A DNA stretch of 11,567 nucleotides from Aquimarina sp. (lineage in GTDB: Bacteria > Bacteroidota > Bacteroidia > Flavobacteriales > Flavobacteriaceae): positions 1 through 11,567 of the forward strand of contig NZVW01000059.1 in assembly GCA_002697475.1 (NCBI GenBank), given 5' to 3'. Under the pieces are notes generated by a model that did no database searches, was not told where the DNA came from, and worked only from the letters and a program-made list of their open reading frames with translations. Position 1 is the stretch's first letter; each line of letters begins with the position of its first letter. Positions 1 to 6,195 of this stretch are shown in pieces. The position numbers were made by a program, and so were the translations under genes.

Positions 1-300
1 CGATATACAACAAATGGAATATGTAGTAACGTCAGCGAAGTAACCCTGACTATTACAGTGCTGGATGATGCTACATTTAATTACGATGAATCAGTTTATT
101 GTATGGATTCCTCCAATCCAATACCCACTATCACCGGACTTACAGGTGGACAATTTACAAGCACTGCTGGTTTAAGTATTGATTCTGAGACAGGAAGTAT
201 TGATATTAACAATAGTGCTCCTGGTGATTATGCTATAACGTATTCTACAAATGGAACTTGTTCAAATAGCAGTCAATTTGCAATAACTATCTTGGATGTA
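1..300 (+). repeat. Tandem ~79-residue extracellular repeat, one partial and one full copy
   Basis: The segment at bases 4-66 (YTTNGICSN ... TLTITVLDD) matches the segment at 241-300 (YSTNGTCSN ... FAITILDV). The spacing is 237 bases, or 79 residues. The full copy runs from about base 67 to 300 and includes PTITGLTGGQFTSTAGLSID, then GSIDINNSAPGDYAITY. This pattern of 'PTITG..GG.F.ST.GLSI....G.I....S.PG.Y.ITY.TNG.C' is familiar from giant flavobacterial surface proteins. The copies have drifted at the DNA level, so the repeat is old rather than a recent duplication. More copies probably lie upstream of the window. Confidence 0.8.
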
Positions 301-882
301 AACAATCCGGATGTTTCACACGATTATACAGAATATTCTATTGATGGCGCTACTCCATCAAATATTGTGTCAGGTGAAGTTATAACTGTTCCTGAAGGGG
401 TAAATTTAGAGTTACATGTACCGGAAACTGCTATTGGAAGAACTGTGATATGGACTGCACCTAATAACCAAACTTATACTTCCAACTCTGTACTACTACA
501 AAATTTACGTGATGGTCTTGATCTCGAAGGAGAATGGTCATTGCATGTCATTTTTGACAACAGTTGTAGCTTGGCGGATCAGACAATCACCTTTGATATT
601 GAAGTAGATCCTGCTTTATCAATACCTGATCTGGAAACTGATGATCTGGTAATTTATCCTAATCCGTTCCAAAGTTCTATTAATGTTCAATCTCCTATCA
701 ACTTATCAGCAATTGATATAGAAATAATTGATATTTCCGGAAGAAAAGTATTTTCAAATCTCAAAAAAGATAGTAGCGAAAACACAATTGTTATTGATCT
801 CAATTATCTATCTAAAGGAGTCTACTTCCTGGTTTTAAAACAAGAAGATCATAGTGTCGTAAAAAGAATAGTAAAGCAATAA
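1..882 (+). CDS. C-terminal part of a large repetitive secreted/surface protein with T9SS type A sorting domain (5' end outside window)
   Basis: Frame 1 is open from the first base, so this is the end of a longer gene; the GTG at 58 lies inside a repeat and is not a credible start. The visible 293 residues hold the tail of one ~79-residue repeat, a complete second copy (see the repeat entry), a ~110-residue beta-rich segment without a recognised family, and a C-terminal type A sorting domain at about residues 215-293 with the motifs VIYPNP, DISGRKV and KGVYFLVL, ending in KRIVKQ. That domain directs export through the type IX secretion system and is normally removed when the protein is attached to the cell surface or released. 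The repeats resemble those of very large adhesin-like flavobacterial proteins, so adhesion or a surface-layer role is an inference; no enzymatic domain is visible. A strong terminator follows 23 bases after the TAA stop. Confidence 0.9.
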   Translation, partial: RYTTNGICSNVSEVTLTITVLDDATFNYDESVYCMDSSNPIPTITGLTGGQFTSTAGLSIDSETGSIDINNSAPGDYAITYSTNGTCSNSSQFAITILDVNNPDVSHDYTEYSIDGATPSNIVSGEVITVPEGVNLELHVPETAIGRTVIWTAPNNQTYTSNSVLLQNLRDGLDLEGEWSLHVIFDNSCSLADQTITFDIEVDPALSIPDLETDDLVIYPNPFQSSINVQSPINLSAIDIEIIDISGRKVFSNLKKDSSENTIVIDLNYLSKGVYFLVLKQEDHSVVKRIVKQ

Positions 883-905
883 TAAAAGATATTGGTTAGA
901 TATTT

Positions 906-942
906 AATGGCCTGATTAATGATATTAATCAGGCCATTTTTT
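906..942 (+). terminator. Strong intrinsic terminator after the T9SS cargo gene
   Basis: A perfect 15-bp stem pairs 906-920 with 924-938 around a 3-base loop (GAT), and a run of six T covers 937-942. It starts 23 bases after the TAA at 880-882. The hairpin also lies 33 bases past the stop of the opposite-strand TfoX-like gene, but on that strand the stem is followed by AAATATC rather than a T run, so it should act mainly on the + strand. Confidence 0.9.
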
Positions 943-971
943 AATATAGTGCTTCTCCGGAAATTAAAAAT

Positions 972-1334
972 TTATATTTTTTTCCTACTGCTTTTAGCCA
1001 GGGGATTAAAACGTAAACACAGGTCAATATAGTACACTAAGTCCTCCTCAAGATCAATACCATCCTGAGTAACAAAAACATAACCCCTCATAGGCCTGCC
1101 AGTGAAATCCATAGGTAAGAAATGTTTTCGTAAAATAGTCTTTTTATAAGCCTCTTCACCAATTCTGGCCATTAATACATCCATCTCCTTTTTCTTATCA
1201 TAATGGATTCCGCAACACATTTTGTTATTGACCATAAAACAAAGACCTCCCATCATTCTCTTAGTATGATAATTTATTCTTTGACCCCTAAGAATCTGAT
1301 GGATTCTGTCTGCTAAAAATTCATTATAAGCCAC
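972..1334 (-). CDS. TfoX N-terminal-domain protein (stand-alone)
   Basis: This is a 120-residue protein of the TfoX_N family. The diagnostic core is RMMGGLCFMVNNKMCCGI at residues 26-43, followed by MDFTGRPMRGYVFV in the C-terminal half and a basic tail (SSRKKI). I place the start at the GTG at 1334 because it gives MAYNEFLADRI, the usual beginning of this family; a TTG at 1361 would add nine residues (MAILIQKLI) with no family counterpart. The C-terminal domain of the competence regulator TfoX/Sxy is absent, so a role in natural competence should not be assumed. The function of these short proteins is unknown. The gene lies 33 bases after the VOC gene (6 bases with the TTG start) on the same strand, which suggests cotranscription. 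Confidence 0.85.
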   Translation of the reverse strand: MAYNEFLADRIHQILRGQRINYHTKRMMGGLCFMVNNKMCCGIHYDKKKEMDVLMARIGEEAYKKTILRKHFLPMDFTGRPMRGYVFVTQDGIDLEEDLVYYIDLCLRFNPLAKSSRKKI

Positions 1335-1367
1335 AATTAATTTTTGTATTAAAATAGCCAAATCCTT

Positions 1368-1733
1368 TTAACCCATAGAGTGAAAAGCCACTCTATTCCC
1401 TTCAGTATCCAAAAATATCGCCATAAAGCCATTTTCGCCTATTGAGGTTTTAGGCATAATAACCTTACCGCCTGCTCCCTCTACCTTCGATAAAGGAATT
1501 GAAAGGTCTTCCCCTCCATTAAGATATGCAAATGTTCCTTCCTGAGAAGGTTGGTTACCATTGCCATGGGTTATACAACCTCCGATGCCTCCATCCTGAT
1601 ATGGAAAAAATGCCATATCAAAATCCATCTCCATATGTTGAAGTTCTGCGTCCAGTATCTTGCTGTAAAATTTTACGGCTCTTTTAAAATTAGTGCTTGG
1701 GATTTCAAACCAGTTAATTGCGTTTGCTTTCAT
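1368..1733 (-). CDS. VOC-superfamily (glyoxalase/bleomycin-resistance/dioxygenase fold) protein
   Basis: This 121-residue protein has the two-module VOC layout. Module one begins with INWFEIPSTNFKRAVKFYSKIL (residues 6-27); module two ends with AIFLDTEGNRVAFHS (105-119). E10 and E111 sit where metal ligands are often found in the superfamily, and H118 is nearby, but the set is not enough to name a reaction. The length is normal for the small single-chain VOC proteins that dimerise to form the active site. Members range from glyoxalase I to antibiotic-binding proteins, and the substrate here cannot be told from sequence. It is the first gene of a likely two-gene unit with the TfoX-like gene, transcribed from a promoter in the 92-bp gap shared with the divergent gene at 1826. 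The start is the ATG at 1731-1733. Confidence 0.88.
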   Translation of the reverse strand: MKANAINWFEIPSTNFKRAVKFYSKILDAELQHMEMDFDMAFFPYQDGGIGGCITHGNGNQPSQEGTFAYLNGGEDLSIPLSKVEGAGGKVIMPKTSIGENGFMAIFLDTEGNRVAFHSMG

Positions 1734-1763
1734 ATTTGTGAAAATTATTGATTAGTAACATTT

Positions 1764-1771
1764 CAAAAATA
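1764..1771 (-). promoter_or_regulatory. Candidate Bacteroidetes -7 element for the VOC/TfoX unit
   Basis: Read on the - strand this is TATTTTTG, which fits the TAnnTTTG consensus of the main Bacteroidetes sigma factor. It lies 30 bases before the VOC start codon. No clear TTTG is seen at the -33 position, so the call rests on one box. It is one arm of an 11-bp inverted repeat (1761-1771 / 1798-1808). Confidence 0.4.
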
Positions 1772-1797
1772 AAACTTCATAATACCTTAAAAAAATC

Positions 1798-1805
1798 TAT
1801 TTTTG
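1798..1805 (+). promoter_or_regulatory. Candidate Bacteroidetes -7 element for the gene at 1826
   Basis: TATTTTTG on the + strand fits TAnnTTTG and lies 20 bases before the ATG at 1826, leaving room for only a very short leader. The -33 region lacks an obvious TTTG. It is the mirror image of the element at 1764-1771, so the two divergent units would start from a symmetric site. Confidence 0.4.
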
Positions 1806-1825
1806 AAAAAACATAGGTTTCTAAA

Positions 1826-3214
1826 ATGAAAAAAAATGAAGAATTATTCTTTTTAATCAAGTCATTAAGTAAAAGTGAAAAGCGGTATTTTAAGGTTTCT
1901 ATACCACATACAGAAAACGCTGAATACCTGCAACTTTTTGATGCTATTGACCGGCAAAAAACTTTTGATGAAGAGGCCATAAAATCTCAGTTTATGGATA
2001 AAGCATTTGTCAATCAATTGACAACTATTAAGAACTATCTTAAAAATAAAATTTTTCAATCGCTGCGTAGTTTTCACTCTAAACTATCTGTAAATACAGA
2101 GCTGTTAGACATTATAAGAAATGTGGAGATTTTATATCATAAGGGATTATACGACCTCTGTTTTAGTGAACTTCTCAGGGCAGAAAAAAAAGCCAAGCAG
2201 TTTGAAAATAGCATGATCTTGTTCCATATTTTGGACTGGAAACGCAAAGTATCCCAAACTATTGCTCCACAAGATTTTGATACTATGGAGGCTATTGTTA
2301 CCAAACAAAAAGAGACCTTAGAAAGTACTAAGGAATATACAGATCTAATACTTGCCAATATACATCCTCATCAATTCTCCATCTCACACAAACAAGCATC
2401 TTCACTTCAAAACAGAACACTTAAAACCTTACATAAATACCGCAAACTTTTAAATCAGGATGCTCCAGATAAGGCAAAGCAAATTATCGAAGAGCTTTTA
2501 AAAGAATGGGAAGATCACCCTTCTCTTCTTAAAGAGTTTTTTACTATGTATTTTTCAACAACCAACAACCTGTTAGGCCTGCTGGTACATAAGAAATTAT
2601 ATAAAGAAGCATTTGTCCAGATTTTAAAAATTAAACAAAAAGCGAAAACATATGGACAAACATCTGCTTCGTTTATTAAGGAACAACTACGATTATATAA
2701 TATTGAACTCGAAATTCATAGAAACTTAAAAGAAATTCATACTACACTAGATACTATAGAAGAAATAAAAGAATTTCTTAATGAATATACCACTTTGGTT
2801 CCGGAGTCCTATCAATTATCGTTCAGGTTTCAATTTGCCACCATTTTCTTTTTTAAGAAAGACTATAAACAATCACTTTACTGGGTTAACGAAATTCTGA
2901 ATCGCAGAAACAAAAAGGACAGGCAAGATTTGATTTTGTATACCCATTGGCTTAATCTATTAGTTCATTATGAAATGGGCAATGGATTTACGCTGCGTTA
3001 CCTAATAAGCAATCTTAGAAAACTAATCAGAAAGCAAAAAAATATAGAACCTTATGAACAAATCATACTGAAATTTCTTTCCTCGACTGTGGACATTCCT
3101 TTTATCCAAAAAAAAACAGCCATTAACAAATTGACTAATGATTTGAAAGAAAACCCAGTACCGGATATGGTCCTGGGATATTTAGATTTTAATCAGTGGA
3201 TTTTGAGCAAATGA
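1826..3214 (+). CDS. Conserved-looking helical protein of unknown function
   Basis: I do not assign a function to this 462-residue protein. It begins MKKNEELFFLIKSLSKSEKRYFK, a style of N-terminus (LIKSLSKSEKRYFK) that I associate with uncharacterised Bacteroidetes proteins. There is no signal peptide or membrane segment, so it should be cytosolic. The composition is rich in Lys, Glu, Leu, Tyr and Phe and looks almost wholly alpha-helical, with recurring aromatic positions (for example ILYHKGLYDLCFSELLRAEK and FFFKKDYKQSLYWVNEIL) that suggest a TPR-like solenoid; the solenoid is an inference. TPR-like proteins usually act as scaffolds or binding partners. It is divergent from the VOC gene, and its TGA stop lies only 7 bases from the stop of the convergent symporter gene. 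The ATG at 1826 is the first start in frame and directly follows the candidate promoter. Confidence 0.85.
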   Translation: MKKNEELFFLIKSLSKSEKRYFKVSIPHTENAEYLQLFDAIDRQKTFDEEAIKSQFMDKAFVNQLTTIKNYLKNKIFQSLRSFHSKLSVNTELLDIIRNVEILYHKGLYDLCFSELLRAEKKAKQFENSMILFHILDWKRKVSQTIAPQDFDTMEAIVTKQKETLESTKEYTDLILANIHPHQFSISHKQASSLQNRTLKTLHKYRKLLNQDAPDKAKQIIEELLKEWEDHPSLLKEFFTMYFSTTNNLLGLLVHKKLYKEAFVQILKIKQKAKTYGQTSASFIKEQLRLYNIELEIHRNLKEIHTTLDTIEEIKEFLNEYTTLVPESYQLSFRFQFATIFFFKKDYKQSLYWVNEILNRRNKKDRQDLILYTHWLNLLVHYEMGNGFTLRYLISNLRKLIRKQKNIEPYEQIILKFLSSTVDIPFIQKKTAINKLTNDLKENPVPDMVLGYLDFNQWILSK

Positions 3215-3221
3215 TAATCAA

Positions 3222-4796
3222 TTATGAAAAATACACATATGATGAAATAACAATAACACAAATGACTATCCCTGTAATCTTAACATATTTCCACGGCTGT
3301 ATATCCACTTCTTTAGTGTATTCTTGTACATAAGGAGTTTCTCTTGGATATAAAGCCCCAAGAACAAGCATAAGCACTACATTAAAGACAAATAAAATTG
3401 CCATAACGTGTAAGAAATGAGGGAATGCAATATCTGTGGTCTCATCAAGAATAACATATAGAATATATAAAACGGCTCCAGATAGTATTGCTATTTTCGC
3501 AGCTATTGCAGGTACTCTTTTCGTTAAATAACCTACTACTATAATGGTCAAAATAGGTATGCTGTAACATCCGTTAACTTTTTGAAGATAGGTAAAAATG
3601 CTTTCCGCATGCTGCAAAAATGGTGCTATTACCATCGCAAATATGGCCAAAAATATACCGAAAGTTTTTCCCGCTTTAACTACTTGCTTTTCTGTAGCTT
3701 CTTTATTAACAAATTCTTTATAAATATCGATTCCATATAAAGTAACGGAACTATTTAAAGCACTGTTGAAAGAACTTAAAATTGCTCCGAACAAAACCGC
3801 CGCAAAAAATCCGACCAACGATAAAGGTAATACTTTGCTCACTAACATAGGATAAGCTTCATCTGCCTTATCTAATGTATTACCAAACATGTGAAAAGCT
3901 ATGATTCCGGGTAGCACCACAATGAGTGGCCCTAATATTTTAATAAACGAGGCTAACAAGAGACCTTTTTGACCTTCCTTTAGATTCTTAGCTCCCAGTG
4001 CCCTTTGAATGATAGCCTGATTGGTTCCCCAATAAAACAGTTGTACTAACATCATCCCTGTAAATATTGTTGCAAATGGGATAGAAGATTCAGAGCCTCC
4101 GATAGCATCAAATTTTTCAGGATTATCTCTAAAAAGAACAGTTATACCTTCACCAATACTTCCTTCGCCAATTTCTAAAAGACCAAAAACCGGAATCATA
4201 ATACCTCCAATTAAAAGTCCTACTGCATTAATCGTATCTGAAACTGCTACTGCTTTCAAACCTCCAAAGATTGCATATATAGATCCTACTATTCCGATTC
4301 CAAAAACACATATCCAAATGGCTAAATTTTTAGATACCCCTAAAAGTTCAGGCACATTAAACATGGTACTTAATGCCAGTGAACCGGTATATAAAACAAT
4401 AGGTAAAAGTACAATAGCATATCCCGTTAAGAACAATCCGGATGTTATTGCCTTGGTTGCAACATCATACCTTCTTTCTAAAAACTGCGGTACGGTAGTC
4501 AAACCTCCTTTAAGGTATCTGGGTAAGAGAAAGATCGCCGTAATGACCATAGCAATTGCTGCTAAAGTTTCCCATGCCATAACTAACACTCCTTCCGTAA
4601 AAGCACTACCATTAAGACCTACGATCTGCTCAGTAGATAAATTAGTCAATAACAAAGACCCGGCTATTACTACTCCAGTCAAACTTCGGCCTCCTAAAAA
4701 ATACCCGTCAGAGGTATTTTCATCTGTTTTTAGTGTTGCCAAATATGAAATAACTGCTACCAGTAAAGTGAATCCTAAGAAAGAAATAATACCCAT
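3222..4796 (-). CDS. Sodium/solute symporter of the SSS (SLC5) family, vSGLT-like, probable sugar transporter
   Basis: This 524-residue inner-membrane protein has the many hydrophobic segments of the LeuT-fold SSS family (about 14) and aligns from memory with the Vibrio sodium/galactose symporter vSGLT at several blocks: LSTEQIVG, TVPQFLERRY, FYWGTNQAIIQR, KILGPLIVVLPGI and ILSSFNSALNS...DIYKEF. Using known vSGLT residues, the sugar ligands N64, Q69, E88, Y263, K294 and Q428 correspond to N52, Q57, E76, Y255, K286 and Q405 here, and the sodium-site serines 364/365 to S341/S342. Only N260 differs (Q252). This supports sodium-driven uptake of a hexose-like sugar; other SSS substrates cannot be excluded. 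The gene stands alone, with no glycosidase or kinase beside it, and is convergent with the gene at 1826. The start is the ATG at 4794-4796, just before the first membrane helix. Confidence 0.93.
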   Translation of the reverse strand: MGIISFLGFTLLVAVISYLATLKTDENTSDGYFLGGRSLTGVVIAGSLLLTNLSTEQIVGLNGSAFTEGVLVMAWETLAAIAMVITAIFLLPRYLKGGLTTVPQFLERRYDVATKAITSGLFLTGYAIVLLPIVLYTGSLALSTMFNVPELLGVSKNLAIWICVFGIGIVGSIYAIFGGLKAVAVSDTINAVGLLIGGIMIPVFGLLEIGEGSIGEGITVLFRDNPEKFDAIGGSESSIPFATIFTGMMLVQLFYWGTNQAIIQRALGAKNLKEGQKGLLLASFIKILGPLIVVLPGIIAFHMFGNTLDKADEAYPMLVSKVLPLSLVGFFAAVLFGAILSSFNSALNSSVTLYGIDIYKEFVNKEATEKQVVKAGKTFGIFLAIFAMVIAPFLQHAESIFTYLQKVNGCYSIPILTIIVVGYLTKRVPAIAAKIAILSGAVLYILYVILDETTDIAFPHFLHVMAILFVFNVVLMLVLGALYPRETPYVQEYTKEVDIQPWKYVKITGIVICVIVISSYVYFS

Positions 4797-5018
4797 TGTT
4801 CGTGTTTTAGAAATTAAATATAGAGTATTTAAATGTAAAACTCCAATTTACCTGTATAGGAGTAAAAATGTTAAAAACAGAAGATAAATAACTCTATTTG
4901 AGAAGAAAACAGTTAGTCATTTAATTTAAAACAAGGTTAAAAAGTAGAAATGTTGTGTTTATGTATAGGTTAAATCTATAAATCAACAGGATCATTTAAT
5001 CGAATACTTTCTATTTTT

Positions 5019-5038
5019 AAAGGTTATACGAAACCTTT
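5019..5038. promoter_or_regulatory. Small palindrome abutting the -33 box, possible operator
   Basis: AAAGGTT (5019-5025) and AACCTTT (5032-5038) form a perfect 7-bp inverted repeat around ATACGA. Its last base is the first base of the -33 TTTG of the promoter that follows, a position where a repressor or activator would affect transcription. The short stem and lack of an upstream + strand gene make a terminator unlikely. That a regulator binds here is inference. Confidence 0.35.
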
Positions 5039-5069
5039 TTGGGTTGCAGTAATAATTGATTTACTTTTG
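5038..5069 (+). promoter_or_regulatory. Bacteroidetes-type promoter for the lipoprotein/NTF2 pair
   Basis: TTTG at 5038-5041 and TACTTTTG at 5062-5069 are separated by 20 bases, which fits the TTTG-N19-21-TAnnTTTG arrangement of the phylum's housekeeping promoters. The -7 box ends 41 bases before the ATG at 5111. Confidence 0.6.
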
Positions 5070-5110
5070 AGTCTTTATACCAAAAGCAAAACAAATACGA
5101 TTATCGATTG

Positions 5111-5677
5111 ATGAAAGCATATCATATCATAGGAATTATACTGATCTCCCTTTTTTCTTGTAAAAATGAAGTAGCTCAAAATACTTCTTCTCAAAAAATA
5201 GAAAAGGAGTTAGACAGTTTGTCAAAATCTCAGTCTAAAATTAAACTTTTACCCCTGTCGCCGGGGACAATGGAAAAAATGGCTTCATTTGATGACTTCA
5301 AAAATTTTAAGTCACTTATTGAAACTATGGAGACTTCTAACCCATACTATATTAAGCAATATGCGGATAGTATAGATGTTTTGATTTCTACAGTATCAGA
5401 AAATTTATCAGAAGATCTTGAAACCAAACCCATACAATCCAGATTAAAGTTGTTAGCTACAGAATCCGGATTATTAAAGGATATAGCAGAAGAGCCTTAC
5501 CCCCAATCCGAGCAATTACTAGAGGCCAATACCAAACTGCTTATGGCATATAATAGCCTGGCCATTCAATTAAATGAATTATCTCTTGCTATACCAGAAA
5601 ACATAGAAAAAGAATTACTGAAAACTGCTGAAAACTTAAGAGATTCAACTGAAACACCATTTAAAGATGAAAATTAG
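5111..5677 (+). CDS. Uncharacterised lipoprotein
   Basis: This is a 188-residue protein with a lipoprotein signal peptide: MKAY, a hydrophobic stretch, then the lipobox LFSC with the modified cysteine at residue 17. The mature part is acidic and looks helical, with heptad-like runs (KIEKELDSLSKSQSKIKLL; LLEANTKLLMAYNSLAIQL), so an extended helical or coiled-coil form is likely. I do not recognise a family. The +2 residue is Lys rather than Asp, which is consistent with transfer to the outer membrane. A TTG directly before the ATG would add one residue; I chose the ATG. The last 11 bases overlap the start of the next gene, so the two products are probably made together and may act together. 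The promoter at 5038-5069 should drive both. Confidence 0.85.
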   Translation: MKAYHIIGIILISLFSCKNEVAQNTSSQKIEKELDSLSKSQSKIKLLPLSPGTMEKMASFDDFKNFKSLIETMETSNPYYIKQYADSIDVLISTVSENLSEDLETKPIQSRLKLLATESGLLKDIAEEPYPQSEQLLEANTKLLMAYNSLAIQLNELSLAIPENIEKELLKTAENLRDSTETPFKDEN

Positions 5678-6191
5678 TTTAAAATCGCATATTAACACGT
5701 TGCTTTTTGTTTGCTTAAGCATTTTTTACGTACAAAGCTCAATTGCCCAAGAAATTGAAAAACAAGATATACATCAAAACCTCGAGAAATGGCATAAAGC
5801 CGCATCAGATGCAAACTTTTCTGAATATTTTGGATTAATGACCAATACTTCCATTTTTATAGGTACTGATCCAACAGAAAATTGGTCTTATGAAGAATTT
5901 AAAACTTTTGCAAAGCCTTACTTTGATAAAGGGAAAGCATGGAGTTTTACCACATTAGAAAGAAATATATTTATAAGCAAAGGTAATAAGGTAGCATGGT
6001 TTGACGAATTACTGGACACACAAATGGGTATCTGCAGAGGAAGTGGCGTTGTCATAATCGAAGACGGTATGTGGAAAATTCAGCATTATGTCCTATCTAT
6101 CGCAATACCTAATGAAAATGTAAAAGAAATTACAGCCCTTAAAAAAGCCTTTGACACTAATCTTATGACCAAATTAAGGGCTAAAAAATAA
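5667..6191 (+). CDS. Exported NTF2-like/SnoaL-like protein
   Basis: The 174-residue product has a signal peptide (KISLKSH, hydrophobic core, cleavage near SSIAQ at residues 24-28) and no lipobox, so it should be periplasmic. Residues 35-150 read as a single NTF2-like cone domain: an N-terminal helix with LEKWHKAASDANFSEYFGLM, the strand NTSIFIGTDP, then WSYEEFKTFAKPYF, VAWFDELLD, RGSGVVIIEDGMWKIQHYVLSIAIP. This is the pattern of the SnoaL_3/DUF4440-type group, which includes small-molecule binding proteins and a few isomerases and cyclases; no catalytic set can be claimed. It overlaps the lipoprotein gene by 11 bases in another frame, indicating translational coupling. Its TAA is only 4 bases from the stop of the convergent TonB-dependent receptor gene. 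Confidence 0.87.
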   Translation: MKISLKSHINTLLFVCLSIFYVQSSIAQEIEKQDIHQNLEKWHKAASDANFSEYFGLMTNTSIFIGTDPTENWSYEEFKTFAKPYFDKGKAWSFTTLERNIFISKGNKVAWFDELLDTQMGICRGSGVVIIEDGMWKIQHYVLSIAIPNENVKEITALKKAFDTNLMTKLRAKK

Positions 6192-6195
6192 ATTA

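Larger units (their letters stand above)
4797..5110. other. 314-bp divergent intergenic region
   Basis: This AT-rich gap separates the symporter gene (-) from the lipoprotein gene (+). Its right end carries a palindrome (5019-5038) and a promoter (5038-5069) for the + genes, listed separately. On the - strand the best -7-like site is TAACCTTG at 4932-4939, one mismatch from TAnnTTTG and without a -33 partner, so the symporter promoter is not resolved. I see no small coding frame or RNA gene in the rest. Confidence 0.6.

Noticed and set aside
972..1334. TfoX-like gene as evidence of natural competence
   Set aside because: Only the N-terminal domain is present and no com or pil genes are nearby. 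Stand-alone TfoX_N proteins are widespread and of unknown function.
1335..1361. TTG at 1361 as start of the TfoX-like gene
   Set aside because: The nine added residues do not match the family, while the GTG at 1334 gives the usual beginning AYNEFLADRI. The longer form cannot be fully excluded.
4318..4887. A 189-codon open frame on the + strand opposite the symporter gene
   Set aside because: It is antisense to a clearly conserved SSS transporter; its translation has no recognisable motif and is rich in residues expected from reversed membrane-helix codons.
4932..4939. TAACCTTG on the - strand as the symporter promoter
   Set aside because: It has one mismatch to TAnnTTTG, no -33 partner, and lies 136 bases before the start codon, so it was not listed as a feature.
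5019..5040. Hairpin at 5019-5038 as a terminator
   Set aside because: The stem is only 7 bp, no + strand gene ends upstream, and it abuts a promoter; an operator or chance palindrome is more likely.
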